Below the pieces are notes generated by a model that was not told the DNA's origin, ran no database searches, and saw only the letters and a list, made by a program, of their open reading frames with translations. From an uncultured Bacteroidia bacterium (GTDB lineage: Bacteria > Bacteroidota > Bacteroidia > Bacteroidales > UBA932), in assembly GCA_902795785.1 (NCBI GenBank), contig CADBMK010000098.1, positions 1-10,193 on the forward strand: a stretch of 10,193 nt of DNA. The letters are read 5' to 3'. Positions within the stretch are counted from its first letter, which is position 1. Each line of letters begins with the position of its first letter. The position numbers and the translations under genes were made by a program. Positions 1-6,211 of this stretch are shown one piece after another.

Positions 1-1748
1 TCCTCAATGGTGAGAGGATAGGAAATAGTCATGTCTTCCAGTGACGCATCACCGAAAATCACCCACGGCTGGACCTGGTACCTGTGCGCCATGTCCTTTC
101 GGAGGTCCTTTAGCATAGGCAGGAGCACAGGGTCCCCGCCGCCGCCTCTTGCCGCTCCTGAAGGAAGATCGTCCAGATCCTCGTCGTCATCGCCGGAAGA
201 GAACTTACGGTCTTCGACAAGATTGATCCTGTACGGAGAAGCAAAGAATTTCTCGCCCTCCTCGGTCACGTAGATGAAGCCGTAAGACTCAATCTCCTTA
301 TCAAGAAGATGAAGGATGATTCCCTGATGGATTACGGTAGCCCAGAAACGGGTGTCGTGGGCTTTGCCTGCGCCAAACTCCTTAAGTTTGTCGTGATGGT
401 ATGACTTGATGATGGAGTTGCTCTCTCCGGCAAGGATATTTGCAAGATGCTCTATCTTGAAATGCTCCGGCAGAGCGTGTATCAGTCTGATTACAAGGCA
501 CATCTCTTCCCTTCCGTCGAATACCGGCTTAGGATGCAGACAGTTGTCGCAGTTACCGCAGTTGTCCTGCAGGAAGTCTTCTCCGAAATAATTCAGCAGG
601 AGTTTCCTTCGGCACTGGCTGGACTCTGCGTAGGCCGTGGTCTCAAGAAGGAGCTGTTTGCCGATTTCCTGCTCGGAAACAGGCTTGCCCTGCATGAATT
701 TCTCAAACTTCTGGATATCCTTGTAACTGTAATATGCTATGCAGACACCTTCCTTGCCATCTCTGCCGGCGCGGCCGGTCTCCTGGTAATAGCCTTCAAG
801 GCTCTTTGGAATATCGTAATGAATCACAAAGCGGACGTCCGGCTTGTCAATGCCCATACCGAATGCGATGGTAGCCACAATGACGTTCACCTCCTCCATC
901 AGGAACTTGTCCTGATTCTCAGCCCTTACCTTGGCCTCGAGGCCGGCATGATAAGGGAGCGCCTTGATGCCGTTGATCTGAAGAAGGGCTGCAAGCTCCT
1001 CAACCTTCTTACGGCTGAGGCAGTAGATAATGCCGGATTTTCCAGGATGCTGCTTGATGTATTTGATGATGTCCTTGTCCTGATCCACCTTGTCGCGCAC
1101 CTCGTAATAGAGGTTTGGTCGGTTGAATGAGGACTTGAACACCTTTGCGGAAGTCATCTTGAGACTCTTGAGGATATCATTCTGGACCTTAGGGGTTGCC
1201 GTTGCGGTAAGGGCAATCATAGGCGCGTCCTGGCCTATTTCTTCAACGATATCCCTGATTCTTCTGTACTCAGGACGGAAATCGTGGCCCCACTCGGAAA
1301 TACAGTGGGCCTCGTCAATGGCATAGAATGAAATCCTGACCTTTTTCAGAAGGTCAACGTTTTCCTGTTTGGTAAGGGTTTCCGGGGCCACATAGAGAAG
1401 TTTAGTGGTGCCGGACATGAGGTCTTTTGCAACCTCGGCAATCTGCTGCCGGTTAAGGGAGGAGTTGAGGAAATGGGCAATTCCGTCGTTTCCGGCCACA
1501 AAACCGCGTATGGCGTCAACCTGATTCTTCATCAGAGCAATCAGCGGCGAGATTACGATTGCCGTGCCTGGCATAACCAGGGCCGGAAACTGGTAGCAAA
1601 GTGACTTGCCGCCTCCTGTTGGCATAAGCACAAACGCATCTTGTCCGGAGATCAGATGTGTAATAATCTGCTCCTGGTCGCCCTTGAATGCATCAAACCC
1701 GAAGAACTCTTTGAGCTTGGCGCGAAGAACCTGTGATGTAATTTCCAT
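1..1748 (-). CDS. recQ: ATP-dependent DNA helicase RecQ, C-terminus cut by window edge
   Basis: This is a superfamily 2 3'-5' DNA helicase of recombination and replication-fork repair. Translating leftward from the ATG at 1748 gives 582 codons without a stop, running off the left edge. Visible motifs are the Walker A TGGGKS (residues 44-49), the DEAH box IDEAHCISEW (about 144-153), TATAT (181-185), and motif VI QETGRAGRDG (about 322-331). A zinc-binding set C-x17-C-x2-C-x2-C lies at residues 379, 397, 400 and 403, followed by the winged-helix RQC region. An acidic and glycine-rich linker (about 518-539) leads into the start of an HRDC domain (about 540 onward). Bacteroidetes RecQ proteins are usually somewhat over 700 residues, so the rest of HRDC and the C-terminus should lie beyond base 1. 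The gene is divergent from the FKBP gene. No frameshift is seen in the visible part. Confidence 0.96.
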   Translation of the reverse strand, partial: MEITSQVLRAKLKEFFGFDAFKGDQEQIITHLISGQDAFVLMPTGGGKSLCYQFPALVMPGTAIVISPLIALMKNQVDAIRGFVAGNDGIAHFLNSSLNRQQIAEVAKDLMSGTTKLLYVAPETLTKQENVDLLKKVRISFYAIDEAHCISEWGHDFRPEYRRIRDIVEEIGQDAPMIALTATATPKVQNDILKSLKMTSAKVFKSSFNRPNLYYEVRDKVDQDKDIIKYIKQHPGKSGIIYCLSRKKVEELAALLQINGIKALPYHAGLEAKVRAENQDKFLMEEVNVIVATIAFGMGIDKPDVRFVIHYDIPKSLEGYYQETGRAGRDGKEGVCIAYYSYKDIQKFEKFMQGKPVSEQEIGKQLLLETTAYAESSQCRRKLLLNYFGEDFLQDNCGNCDNCLHPKPVFDGREEMCLVIRLIHALPEHFKIEHLANILAGESNSIIKSYHHDKLKEFGAGKAHDTRFWATVIHQGIILHLLDKEIESYGFIYVTEEGEKFFASPYRINLVEDRKFSSGDDDEDLDDLPSGAARGGGGDPVLLPMLKDLRKDMAHRYQVQPWVIFGDASLEDMTISYPLTIE

Positions 1749-1765
1749 AGCCGTTGACAGATTTG

Positions 1766-1800
1766 AATATGAATTTACTTGAAGTTTTTGACTAAAGCAA
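1766..1800 (-). promoter_or_regulatory. Weak candidate sigma-ABfr promoter for recQ
   Basis: On the minus strand a TTG (1800-1798) is followed after 20 nt by TAAATTCA (1777-1770). The spacing matches Bacteroidetes promoters, but the second box matches TAnnTTTG at only four of its six fixed positions. Transcription would start near 1766, leaving a leader of roughly 18 nt before the recQ ATG at 1748. Confidence 0.3.
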
Positions 1801-1806
1801 TTTTTG

Positions 1807-1846
1807 TTGAACGAAATCTCATTAAAATTGCGATATTTGTAACCCG
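1807..1846 (+). promoter_or_regulatory. Candidate sigma-ABfr promoter for the FKBP-DUF3127 unit
   Basis: A TTG (1807-1809) is followed after 22 nt by GATATTTG (1832-1839), one mismatch from TAnnTTTG. The spacer is slightly longer than usual. A start near 1846 would leave a leader of about 49 nt, AT-rich just before the ATG at 1895, as is typical for Bacteroidetes. Confidence 0.45.
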
Positions 1847-1894
1847 TTCAAAGCGGCGTCAGTAATACTGAAAACCATAAATAATTATCAATAA

Positions 1895-2650
1895 ATGAAG
1901 ACATTCAAAATTCTTGCAGCTGCAGCCATCATTTGCTCAGCTGTTGCATGTTCTCCTAAGCAGGGCAGCGCAGAGGCTCAGGCTCTACTCCCAAGCAAGG
2001 GACAGATTGATTCAGTCAGCTACCTCATCGGTGTTAACTTCGGTAGCTTCATCAAGGGATACAACTTCGGCCCGGATCTCGACTACAGCCAGATCGTAAA
2101 GGGAATGAAGGATTACATCAACGCCAAGGGCGACTACCGTGATTCTACATTCACAAAGCAGTTCAAGATCAACCCTGAGGAGATGAATGACGCATTCAAC
2201 TCATTCCTCGAGAAGAGAAGCGCTTACACAAAGCAGGTTAACCTTGAGAAGGAGCAGAACTACCTCGAGCAGAACAAGAAGAAGGACGGCGTTCAGGAAA
2301 CCGAAAGCGGTCTTCAGTACACAATCGTAGAGGCAGGTAACGACGTTAAGCCAGGTCCTAAGGATACCATCTTCGTTCACTACAAGGGAACCCTTACAGA
2401 CGGCACCGTATTCGACCAGACACAGGAAGGCGCCAAGTCTGTAATGCTTCAGATGAACAGAGTGGTAGCAGGTTGGACAGAAGGCCTCCAGTTCATCGGC
2501 GAAGGCGGTAAGATCAACCTCGTAATTCCTTCAAAGCTCGGCTACGGCGAGAGAGGTGCAGGCAACATCGAGCCTAACAGCGTTCTTCTCTTCGAAGTAC
2601 AGCTTGATTCAGTAAAGGCATTCGTAGAAAAAGAACCATCAACAAAGTAA
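1895..2650 (+). CDS. FKBP-type peptidyl-prolyl cis-trans isomerase lipoprotein
   Basis: Predicted envelope protein-folding enzyme that isomerises X-Pro bonds, 251 residues. The N-terminus is a lipoprotein signal peptide with cleavage expected before Cys19 (lipobox AVAC). The segment after the cysteine (SPKQG) does not clearly match the Bacteroidetes surface-export signal, so periplasmic-face anchoring is more likely; this is an inference. Residues about 35-130 look like the helical FKBP N-terminal dimerisation domain. Residues about 141-238 are the FKBP C-terminal catalytic domain, with HYKGTLTDGTVFD (162-174), AGWTEGL (192-198) and LGYGERGAG (215-223). These contain the aromatic pocket residues Tyr163, Phe173, Trp194 and Tyr217. 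The domain order matches FkpA/FklB/Mip-type proteins. The next gene begins 4 nt downstream, so co-transcription is likely. Confidence 0.93.
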   Translation: MKTFKILAAAAIICSAVACSPKQGSAEAQALLPSKGQIDSVSYLIGVNFGSFIKGYNFGPDLDYSQIVKGMKDYINAKGDYRDSTFTKQFKINPEEMNDAFNSFLEKRSAYTKQVNLEKEQNYLEQNKKKDGVQETESGLQYTIVEAGNDVKPGPKDTIFVHYKGTLTDGTVFDQTQEGAKSVMLQMNRVVAGWTEGLQFIGEGGKINLVIPSKLGYGERGAGNIEPNSVLLFEVQLDSVKAFVEKEPSTK

Positions 2651-2654
2651 AAGG

Positions 2655-3041
2655 ATGGCAGCACTGGAAATTGAAGGAAAGATCATCCAACTGCTGGCAG
2701 TGACAAAAGGCACTTCAGCACGCGGAGAATGGGCAAAGCAGGATTTCGTCCTCGAATATCAGGACGGCAACTTCCCTGCACAGGTTTGCCTTACAGCGTG
2801 GGGACAGGATAAGGTGGACGAACTTGCAAAGTACAAGGTCGGTGACACCGTGAAGGCGTCCTTCAACATTCGAGCAAGAGAGTATAACGGAAGATGGTAT
2901 AACGACATCCGCGTATGGCGTCTCGGCGCCCCTGGAGCAGCAGCTCCGGCTCCGGCACCACGTCCTGCGGCTCCAGCACCTGCACCGGCACCGTCAATCG
3001 ATGACATGCCTGCCGGATTCGGTGATGACATGCCATTCTAA
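2655..3041 (+). CDS. DUF3127 protein, OB-fold-like, with SSB-type C-terminal tip
   Basis: A 128-residue protein matching the DUF3127 family, common in Bacteroidetes. Residues 1 to about 93 form a compact beta-rich domain (IEGKIIQLL, WAKQDFVLEY, FPAQVCLTAWG, VGDTVKASFNIRAREYNGRWYNDIRVWRL), with the look of a single-stranded nucleic-acid-binding OB fold. It is followed by a low-complexity Ala/Pro linker (about 94-114) and an acidic tail ending in DDMPF. Bacterial SSB proteins have the same plan: OB domain, flexible linker, and an acidic tip such as DDDIPF that recruits repair and replication enzymes. A related DDMP motif occurs a few residues earlier. It starts 4 nt after the FKBP stop. A role in ssDNA or RNA binding is inferred from the architecture and has not been shown here. 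Confidence 0.85.
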   Translation: MAALEIEGKIIQLLAVTKGTSARGEWAKQDFVLEYQDGNFPAQVCLTAWGQDKVDELAKYKVGDTVKASFNIRAREYNGRWYNDIRVWRLGAPGAAAPAPAPRPAAPAPAPAPSIDDMPAGFGDDMPF

Positions 3042-3062
3042 ACCGATATCAAATACGGAATT

Positions 3063-3926
3063 TTACTGCAGCTCGGTCCATTGGATCGAGCTGTCTCTTT
3101 TCCACCAGGTCATCTGCTTCTTTGCGTAGTTGCGGGTATGGCTCTGAATGGACATGACGGCCTCTTCCAGAGTATTGACACCGTCGAAATATGAGAACAG
3201 TTCCTTGTAGCCCACGGTCTGCAGGGCGGTGAGGTTCCTGTAAGGAATCAGGGAGCGGACCTCCTCAACCAGGCCCTCGTCCATCATGTCCAGGACACGC
3301 TGGTTGATTCTGGAATAAAGCACATCACGCGGACGCGTAAGTCCAATCTTCTCTATCTCAAAACTGCGGACTTTCTCAGTATGGGTCTTGTACCAGGACA
3401 GCGGCTTGCCGGTCTCGAGGAAAACCTCCAGGGCGCGAATGACCCTCTGTCCGTTCTGTACATCTATGGAATAGTAGGTTTCAGGATCTGCCTTTTTAAG
3501 TTCCTCGGCAAGATAGGTCACGCCCTCATTCTTCAGCCTCTCAAGAAGGCTGGCGCGCAGTTCGGGCGACGCCGACGGCAGGTCATCCAGCCCCTTGCAG
3601 ACCGCATCTATATAAAACATGGTTCCGCCGGACATCACAAGGGTTTCGTGTCCCTCGGCAAAGAGTTTTTCAATCAGGGCCACCGCATCGAGTTCGTACT
3701 GGCCGGCCGAATAAGGCTCGGTAACGCTCTTGGTCTGGATAAAATAATGCTGCACAGCGGCTAGCTGCGCAGCTGACGGTACTGCTGTACCGATTCTCAT
3801 TTCCTTATATATCTGACGCGAGTCGCAGGAAATTACGGGCGAATCATATTTCTTCGCAAGGGAGATGCTATAGTCAGTTTTGCCTACAGCAGTCGGGCCA
3901 AGAACTATGATAAGCTTGCCTGGCAT
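3063..3926 (-). CDS. miaA: tRNA dimethylallyltransferase MiaA
   Basis: Transfers a dimethylallyl group from DMAPP to N6 of A37 in tRNAs that read UNN codons, the first step towards ms2i6A. The protein has 287 residues, slightly shorter than E. coli MiaA (316). It has the P-loop GPTAVGKT (10-17), the DSRQIYKEMRIGTAVPS segment (35-51, substrate and catalytic region), and a C-terminal RNYAKKQMTWWKRD segment typical of the family. The ATG at 3926 places the P-loop at the normal distance from the N-terminus. It lies 5 nt downstream of the acidic-tailed gene and is probably co-transcribed from the promoter near 4560. Its last codons overlap the probable terminator of the convergent unit. Many Bacteroidetes carry two miaA paralogues; which one this is cannot be told from the window. 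Confidence 0.95.
   Translation of the reverse strand: MPGKLIIVLGPTAVGKTDYSISLAKKYDSPVISCDSRQIYKEMRIGTAVPSAAQLAAVQHYFIQTKSVTEPYSAGQYELDAVALIEKLFAEGHETLVMSGGTMFYIDAVCKGLDDLPSASPELRASLLERLKNEGVTYLAEELKKADPETYYSIDVQNGQRVIRALEVFLETGKPLSWYKTHTEKVRSFEIEKIGLTRPRDVLYSRINQRVLDMMDEGLVEEVRSLIPYRNLTALQTVGYKELFSYFDGVNTLEEAVMSIQSHTRNYAKKQMTWWKRDSSIQWTELQ
3068..3101 (+). terminator. Probable Rho-independent terminator of FKBP-DUF3127, inside miaA 3' end
   Basis: A near-perfect hairpin lies at 3069-3093, with CAGCTCG paired to CGAGCTG, then a G-T wobble and TCC/GGA closing a three-base loop. It is followed on the plus strand by TCTCTTTT (3094-3101). It begins 28 nt after the DUF3127 stop, so it is well placed to end that transcript. 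The same bases encode the last residues of MiaA on the other strand. In the minus direction no T-tract follows the hairpin. Confidence 0.55.
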
Positions 3927-3931
3927 ATTAA

Positions 3932-4531
3932 CTAGAGACTCTCGTTTTCGTCGAAAATTTCCTTTCCGTCCTCATCGTCATCCTCGTCGTCTTCGTCATC
4001 GAGGTCAACGTCATCGTCGTCATCATCATCGTCCTCATCGTCGTCATCACCTGAGCCGAAGCCGGCTGCCGCCCAGCTGTTCTCTCCAGGGAGATGCTTC
4101 TGATCATCCGGAAGGTCCTCGTAAGCCACGTAACCGTTCTCGAACTCAATTGGGTTAGGACCCTTTGTGTCAACGATGACAGGGAAAACAAGTTTGCCCT
4201 TCTTTTCTTCAGGCTCACCCTCGAAGGCTATGTTCACGCTCTTCTTGTTGGTGACGTCATAGAAGTATACGAAATGGGTTATACCCTTCTCTGCGGCTTC
4301 CGCAATTGTAATCTCGTCAACAGTGCCTGCGCCGAGGTCAAAAAGGCCGTATCTGGCCACAACCGCATCGTCCTTGTCCAGGGACTTGAAAAGGATGAGC
4401 TGATCCTGGGGGAATTCCAGATCAGCGCGCAACTGCTTGTGAAAATCATACAGGGTCATTGAACCTTCGAGTTCATAAAGCCTGTAGAAGCCCTTAATTC
4501 CTGTAAGGGTTACTCTTAACTTATACCTCAT
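3932..4531 (-). CDS. pRiA4b ORF-3-like (IS1096 passenger TnpR-like) protein with poly-Asp/Glu tail
   Basis: A 199-residue protein. The N-terminal half (RYKLRVTLTG, SMTLYDFHKQLRADLEF, FVYFYDV) resembles the pRiA4b ORF-3 family, often labelled 'IS1096 element passenger TnpR' in Bacteroidetes. That label is historical: no transposase or insertion-sequence end is nearby. Residues about 159-199 are an extreme acidic tail, with 29 of 41 residues Asp or Glu, including eight Asp in a row. I take the ATG at 4531. The upstream in-frame ATG at 4576 lies before the -7 box of the likely promoter and would fall outside the transcript. The stop is 5 nt before miaA, so the two are probably one operon. The function is unknown; the tail suggests binding to a basic partner or acting as a nucleic-acid mimic, which is speculation. 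Confidence 0.82.
   Translation of the reverse strand: MRYKLRVTLTGIKGFYRLYELEGSMTLYDFHKQLRADLEFPQDQLILFKSLDKDDAVVARYGLFDLGAGTVDEITIAEAAEKGITHFVYFYDVTNKKSVNIAFEGEPEEKKGKLVFPVIVDTKGPNPIEFENGYVAYEDLPDDQKHLPGENSWAAAGFGSGDDDDEDDDDDDDDVDLDDEDDEDDDEDGKEIFDENESL
3968..4048 (-). repeat. GAC/GAT-rich low-complexity tract encoding the acidic tail
   Basis: The bases encoding residues 162-188 of the pRiA4b ORF-3-like protein are almost only GAC, GAT and GAG codons. They read on the plus strand as a run of GTC, ATC and CTC triplets. Such trinucleotide tracts can change length by slippage in multiples of three, altering tail length without breaking the frame. No frame disruption is present here. Confidence 0.8.
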
Positions 4532-4552
4532 AACTGTCTCTTTCGTTTTCCA

Positions 4553-4588
4553 GGCCAAAGTTATAAAAAAAACCAATCCGGTTGCAAA
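4553..4588 (-). promoter_or_regulatory. Sigma-ABfr promoter for the pRiA4b-like/miaA operon
   Basis: On the minus strand TTTG (4588-4585) is followed after 21 nt by TAACTTTG (4563-4556), an exact match to TAnnTTTG. Transcription would start near 4553, giving a leader of about 21 nt to the ATG at 4531. Its -33 box abuts that of the divergent yigZ promoter. Confidence 0.75.
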
Positions 4589-4612
4589 ATATTGCCAGTT
4601 TCCCTAATTTTG
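4582..4612 (+). promoter_or_regulatory. Sigma-ABfr promoter for yigZ-pyrB
   Basis: TTG (4582-4584) is followed after 20 nt by TAATTTTG (4605-4612), an exact match to TAnnTTTG. The predicted start falls at about 4615-4620, directly in front of the ATG at 4621, so the message would have almost no leader. The TTG box forms the palindrome TTGCAA together with the -33 box of the opposite promoter. Confidence 0.75.
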
Positions 4613-4620
4613 CAGCCGGT

Positions 4621-5247
4621 ATGGACACCCCCGGAAACATTCAGGATTCCTACAAAAGTATTGCCCTTCATTCGGAAGGTCTCTTCAAGGACAATGGCAG
4701 CAAATTCATTGCCCACGCATTCCCAGTCGAAACAGAAACTGAAATCAAACAGATAGTGGATTCCCTCAAGAAGGAATACCACGACGCGCGCCATCACTGC
4801 TATGCCTGGAGACTCGGTTACAAGGCCGACAGGATACGTTCCAACGATGACGGAGAGCCGTCAGGCTCTGCGGGCAGGCCCATCCTCGGGCAGATAGAAT
4901 CCCTTGGCCTGAGCGACATCCTCGTTGTGGTGGTCAGATATTTCGGAGGAATCAAACTGGGAATCCCGGGACTGATAAGGGCCTACAAGACCTCAACCCT
5001 GGATGCCCTCCAGAATGCCCGGATAGTAGAGAAGATAGCGGGGAAAATGTTTTCCCTTGAATTCGACTATCTCAGCATGAATGATGTTATGAAAGTCATG
5101 AAGGATCTGGACCTTCCCCAGAAGAACCAGGATTTTTCCAACGTCTGCAGGCTCGACACCAGGGTCAGGCTCTCGCTTGAGGACAAGTTCAGGGAAAGGA
5201 TAGCAGACATCCGCGGCTGTACGTTAATTGAACAACAAACTCAATAG
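4621..5247 (+). CDS. yigZ: IMPACT/YigZ family protein (UPF0029)
   Basis: A 208-residue cytoplasmic protein of the IMPACT/YigZ family. Its eukaryotic relatives modulate the Gcn2/Gcn1 response; the bacterial role is not settled. Family motifs are GSKFIAHAFPV (26-36), SNDDGEPSGSAGRPIL (74-89) and VVVVRYFGGIKLG (102-114). A smaller C-terminal domain of the DUF1949 type follows (about 145-200). The ATG at 4621 is chosen because a TTG at 4582 in the same frame is itself the promoter -33 box, and the next in-frame ATG is deep in the fold. The message would then have a leader of only about 0-6 nt. The stop is 2 nt before pyrB, so the two genes are most likely co-transcribed, though no functional link is known. 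Confidence 0.92.
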   Translation: MDTPGNIQDSYKSIALHSEGLFKDNGSKFIAHAFPVETETEIKQIVDSLKKEYHDARHHCYAWRLGYKADRIRSNDDGEPSGSAGRPILGQIESLGLSDILVVVVRYFGGIKLGIPGLIRAYKTSTLDALQNARIVEKIAGKMFSLEFDYLSMNDVMKVMKDLDLPQKNQDFSNVCRLDTRVRLSLEDKFRERIADIRGCTLIEQQTQ

Positions 5248-5249
5248 AT

Positions 5250-6155
5250 ATGTCCAAGAATCTCATTTCAATCCAGGATTTCTCAAAGGAGGAACTCCTC
5301 CACATCCTTGAAGTAGCCAAGGAGTTCGAAGCCAACAGAGAGCAGAATTTCCTTGCAGGTAAGGTTATCGCCTGCCTTTTCTTTGAACCGTCAACAAGAA
5401 CGAGGCTCTCGTTCGAGGCGGCTGTCAACAGACTGGGCGCCAGGGTTATCGGTTTCCCTGATTCCCGCAACACAAGCGTAGCCAAGGGTGAGACTCTTGA
5501 AGACACAATCCACATCGTCTCAAACTACGTGGATATGATAGTGATGCGCCATCCTATGGCCGGCGCAGCCGACATCGCGGCAAAGATTTCTCCTGTTCCG
5601 GTGGTAAACGCAGGTGACGGCGCCAATCAGCATCCTACCCAGACCCTTCTGGACATGTACTCAATCCTCAAGACACAGGGCCGTCTGGAGAACCTTAAGA
5701 TTAATATGGTGGGAGACCTCAAGTACGGCCGTACCATCCACTCCCTGGTTGAAGCCATGTACTATTTCAACCCTACATTCGTATTTACCGCACCTGAAGA
5801 GCTCCAGATTCCTAAGAAGTATCTTGAGTTCCTCGATTCAAAGGGAGTCAAGTATGAATTCGCCGAAAAAATTGAGGACCATCTCAACGACTGCGACATT
5901 CTTTACATGACAAGAGTACAGCAGGAGAGGTTCCCGGACATCGACGAATACAACAAAGTAAAAGATTTTTATAAACTCACGGCCGACATGCTCGGGAACG
6001 TAAAACCAGGCATGAAAATCATGCATCCGCTCCCAAGAATCGGCGAAATCGCCCTTGACGTGGATGAAACACCATATGCATACTACTTCCAGCAGGCCGG
6101 CAACGGCATGTATGTAAGAATGGCAATCATTTCATATTTGTTGGGATATAGGTAA
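5250..6155 (+). CDS. pyrB: Aspartate carbamoyltransferase catalytic subunit
   Basis: Condenses carbamoyl phosphate with aspartate to N-carbamoyl-aspartate, the committed step of pyrimidine synthesis, in the cytoplasm. The protein has 301 residues, full length for the family. Carbamoyl-phosphate site residues are seen in FEPSTRTRLSFE (45-56), with Lys79 on the 80s loop, Arg100 in MRHPMAG, and HPTQT (128-132). Arg161 in LKYGRT, TRVQ (221-224) and HPLPR (259-263) complete the aspartate-binding side. The ATG lies 2 nt after the yigZ stop, so expression probably comes from the promoter at 4582. The regulatory subunit gene pyrI, which often follows pyrB directly in Bacteroidales, is absent here: serC comes next under its own promoter. 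Either pyrI is elsewhere or the enzyme works as an unregulated trimer. Confidence 0.97.
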   Translation: MSKNLISIQDFSKEELLHILEVAKEFEANREQNFLAGKVIACLFFEPSTRTRLSFEAAVNRLGARVIGFPDSRNTSVAKGETLEDTIHIVSNYVDMIVMRHPMAGAADIAAKISPVPVVNAGDGANQHPTQTLLDMYSILKTQGRLENLKINMVGDLKYGRTIHSLVEAMYYFNPTFVFTAPEELQIPKKYLEFLDSKGVKYEFAEKIEDHLNDCDILYMTRVQQERFPDIDEYNKVKDFYKLTADMLGNVKPGMKIMHPLPRIGEIALDVDETPYAYYFQQAGNGMYVRMAIISYLLGYR

Positions 6156-6175
6156 AAAATTACTACCTTTAGCCA
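6137..6175 (+). promoter_or_regulatory. Sigma-ABfr promoter for the serC-serA-DUF1015 operon
   Basis: TTTGTTG (6137-6143) provides the -33 element. After 20 nt comes TACCTTTA (6164-6171), one mismatch from TAnnTTTG. The -33 box lies within the last codons of pyrB. A start near 6175 gives a very AT-rich leader of about 36 nt before the ATG at 6212, typical of strongly expressed Bacteroidetes genes. Confidence 0.6.
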
Positions 6176-6211
6176 CATTTTAAAAAATTTAAATATATAA
6201 AATCAATCACA

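Noticed and set aside
447..1130. Open frame of 227 codons on the plus strand
   Set aside because: It is antisense to recQ, whose helicase, zinc and RQC motifs read continuously on the minus strand.
3932..4531. Insertion sequence suggested by the 'IS1096 passenger' family label
   Set aside because: No transposase, terminal repeats or target duplication is seen. The gene sits tightly in an operon with miaA.
4532..4576. Longer start of the pRiA4b-like protein at 4576
   Set aside because: The extra codons cover the -7 box and predicted start site of its own promoter, and the added residues do not look like family sequence.
4582..4620. TTG start of yigZ at 4582
   Set aside because: That TTG is the -33 box of the yigZ promoter and the extension would span the -7 box, so it would not be transcribed from this promoter.
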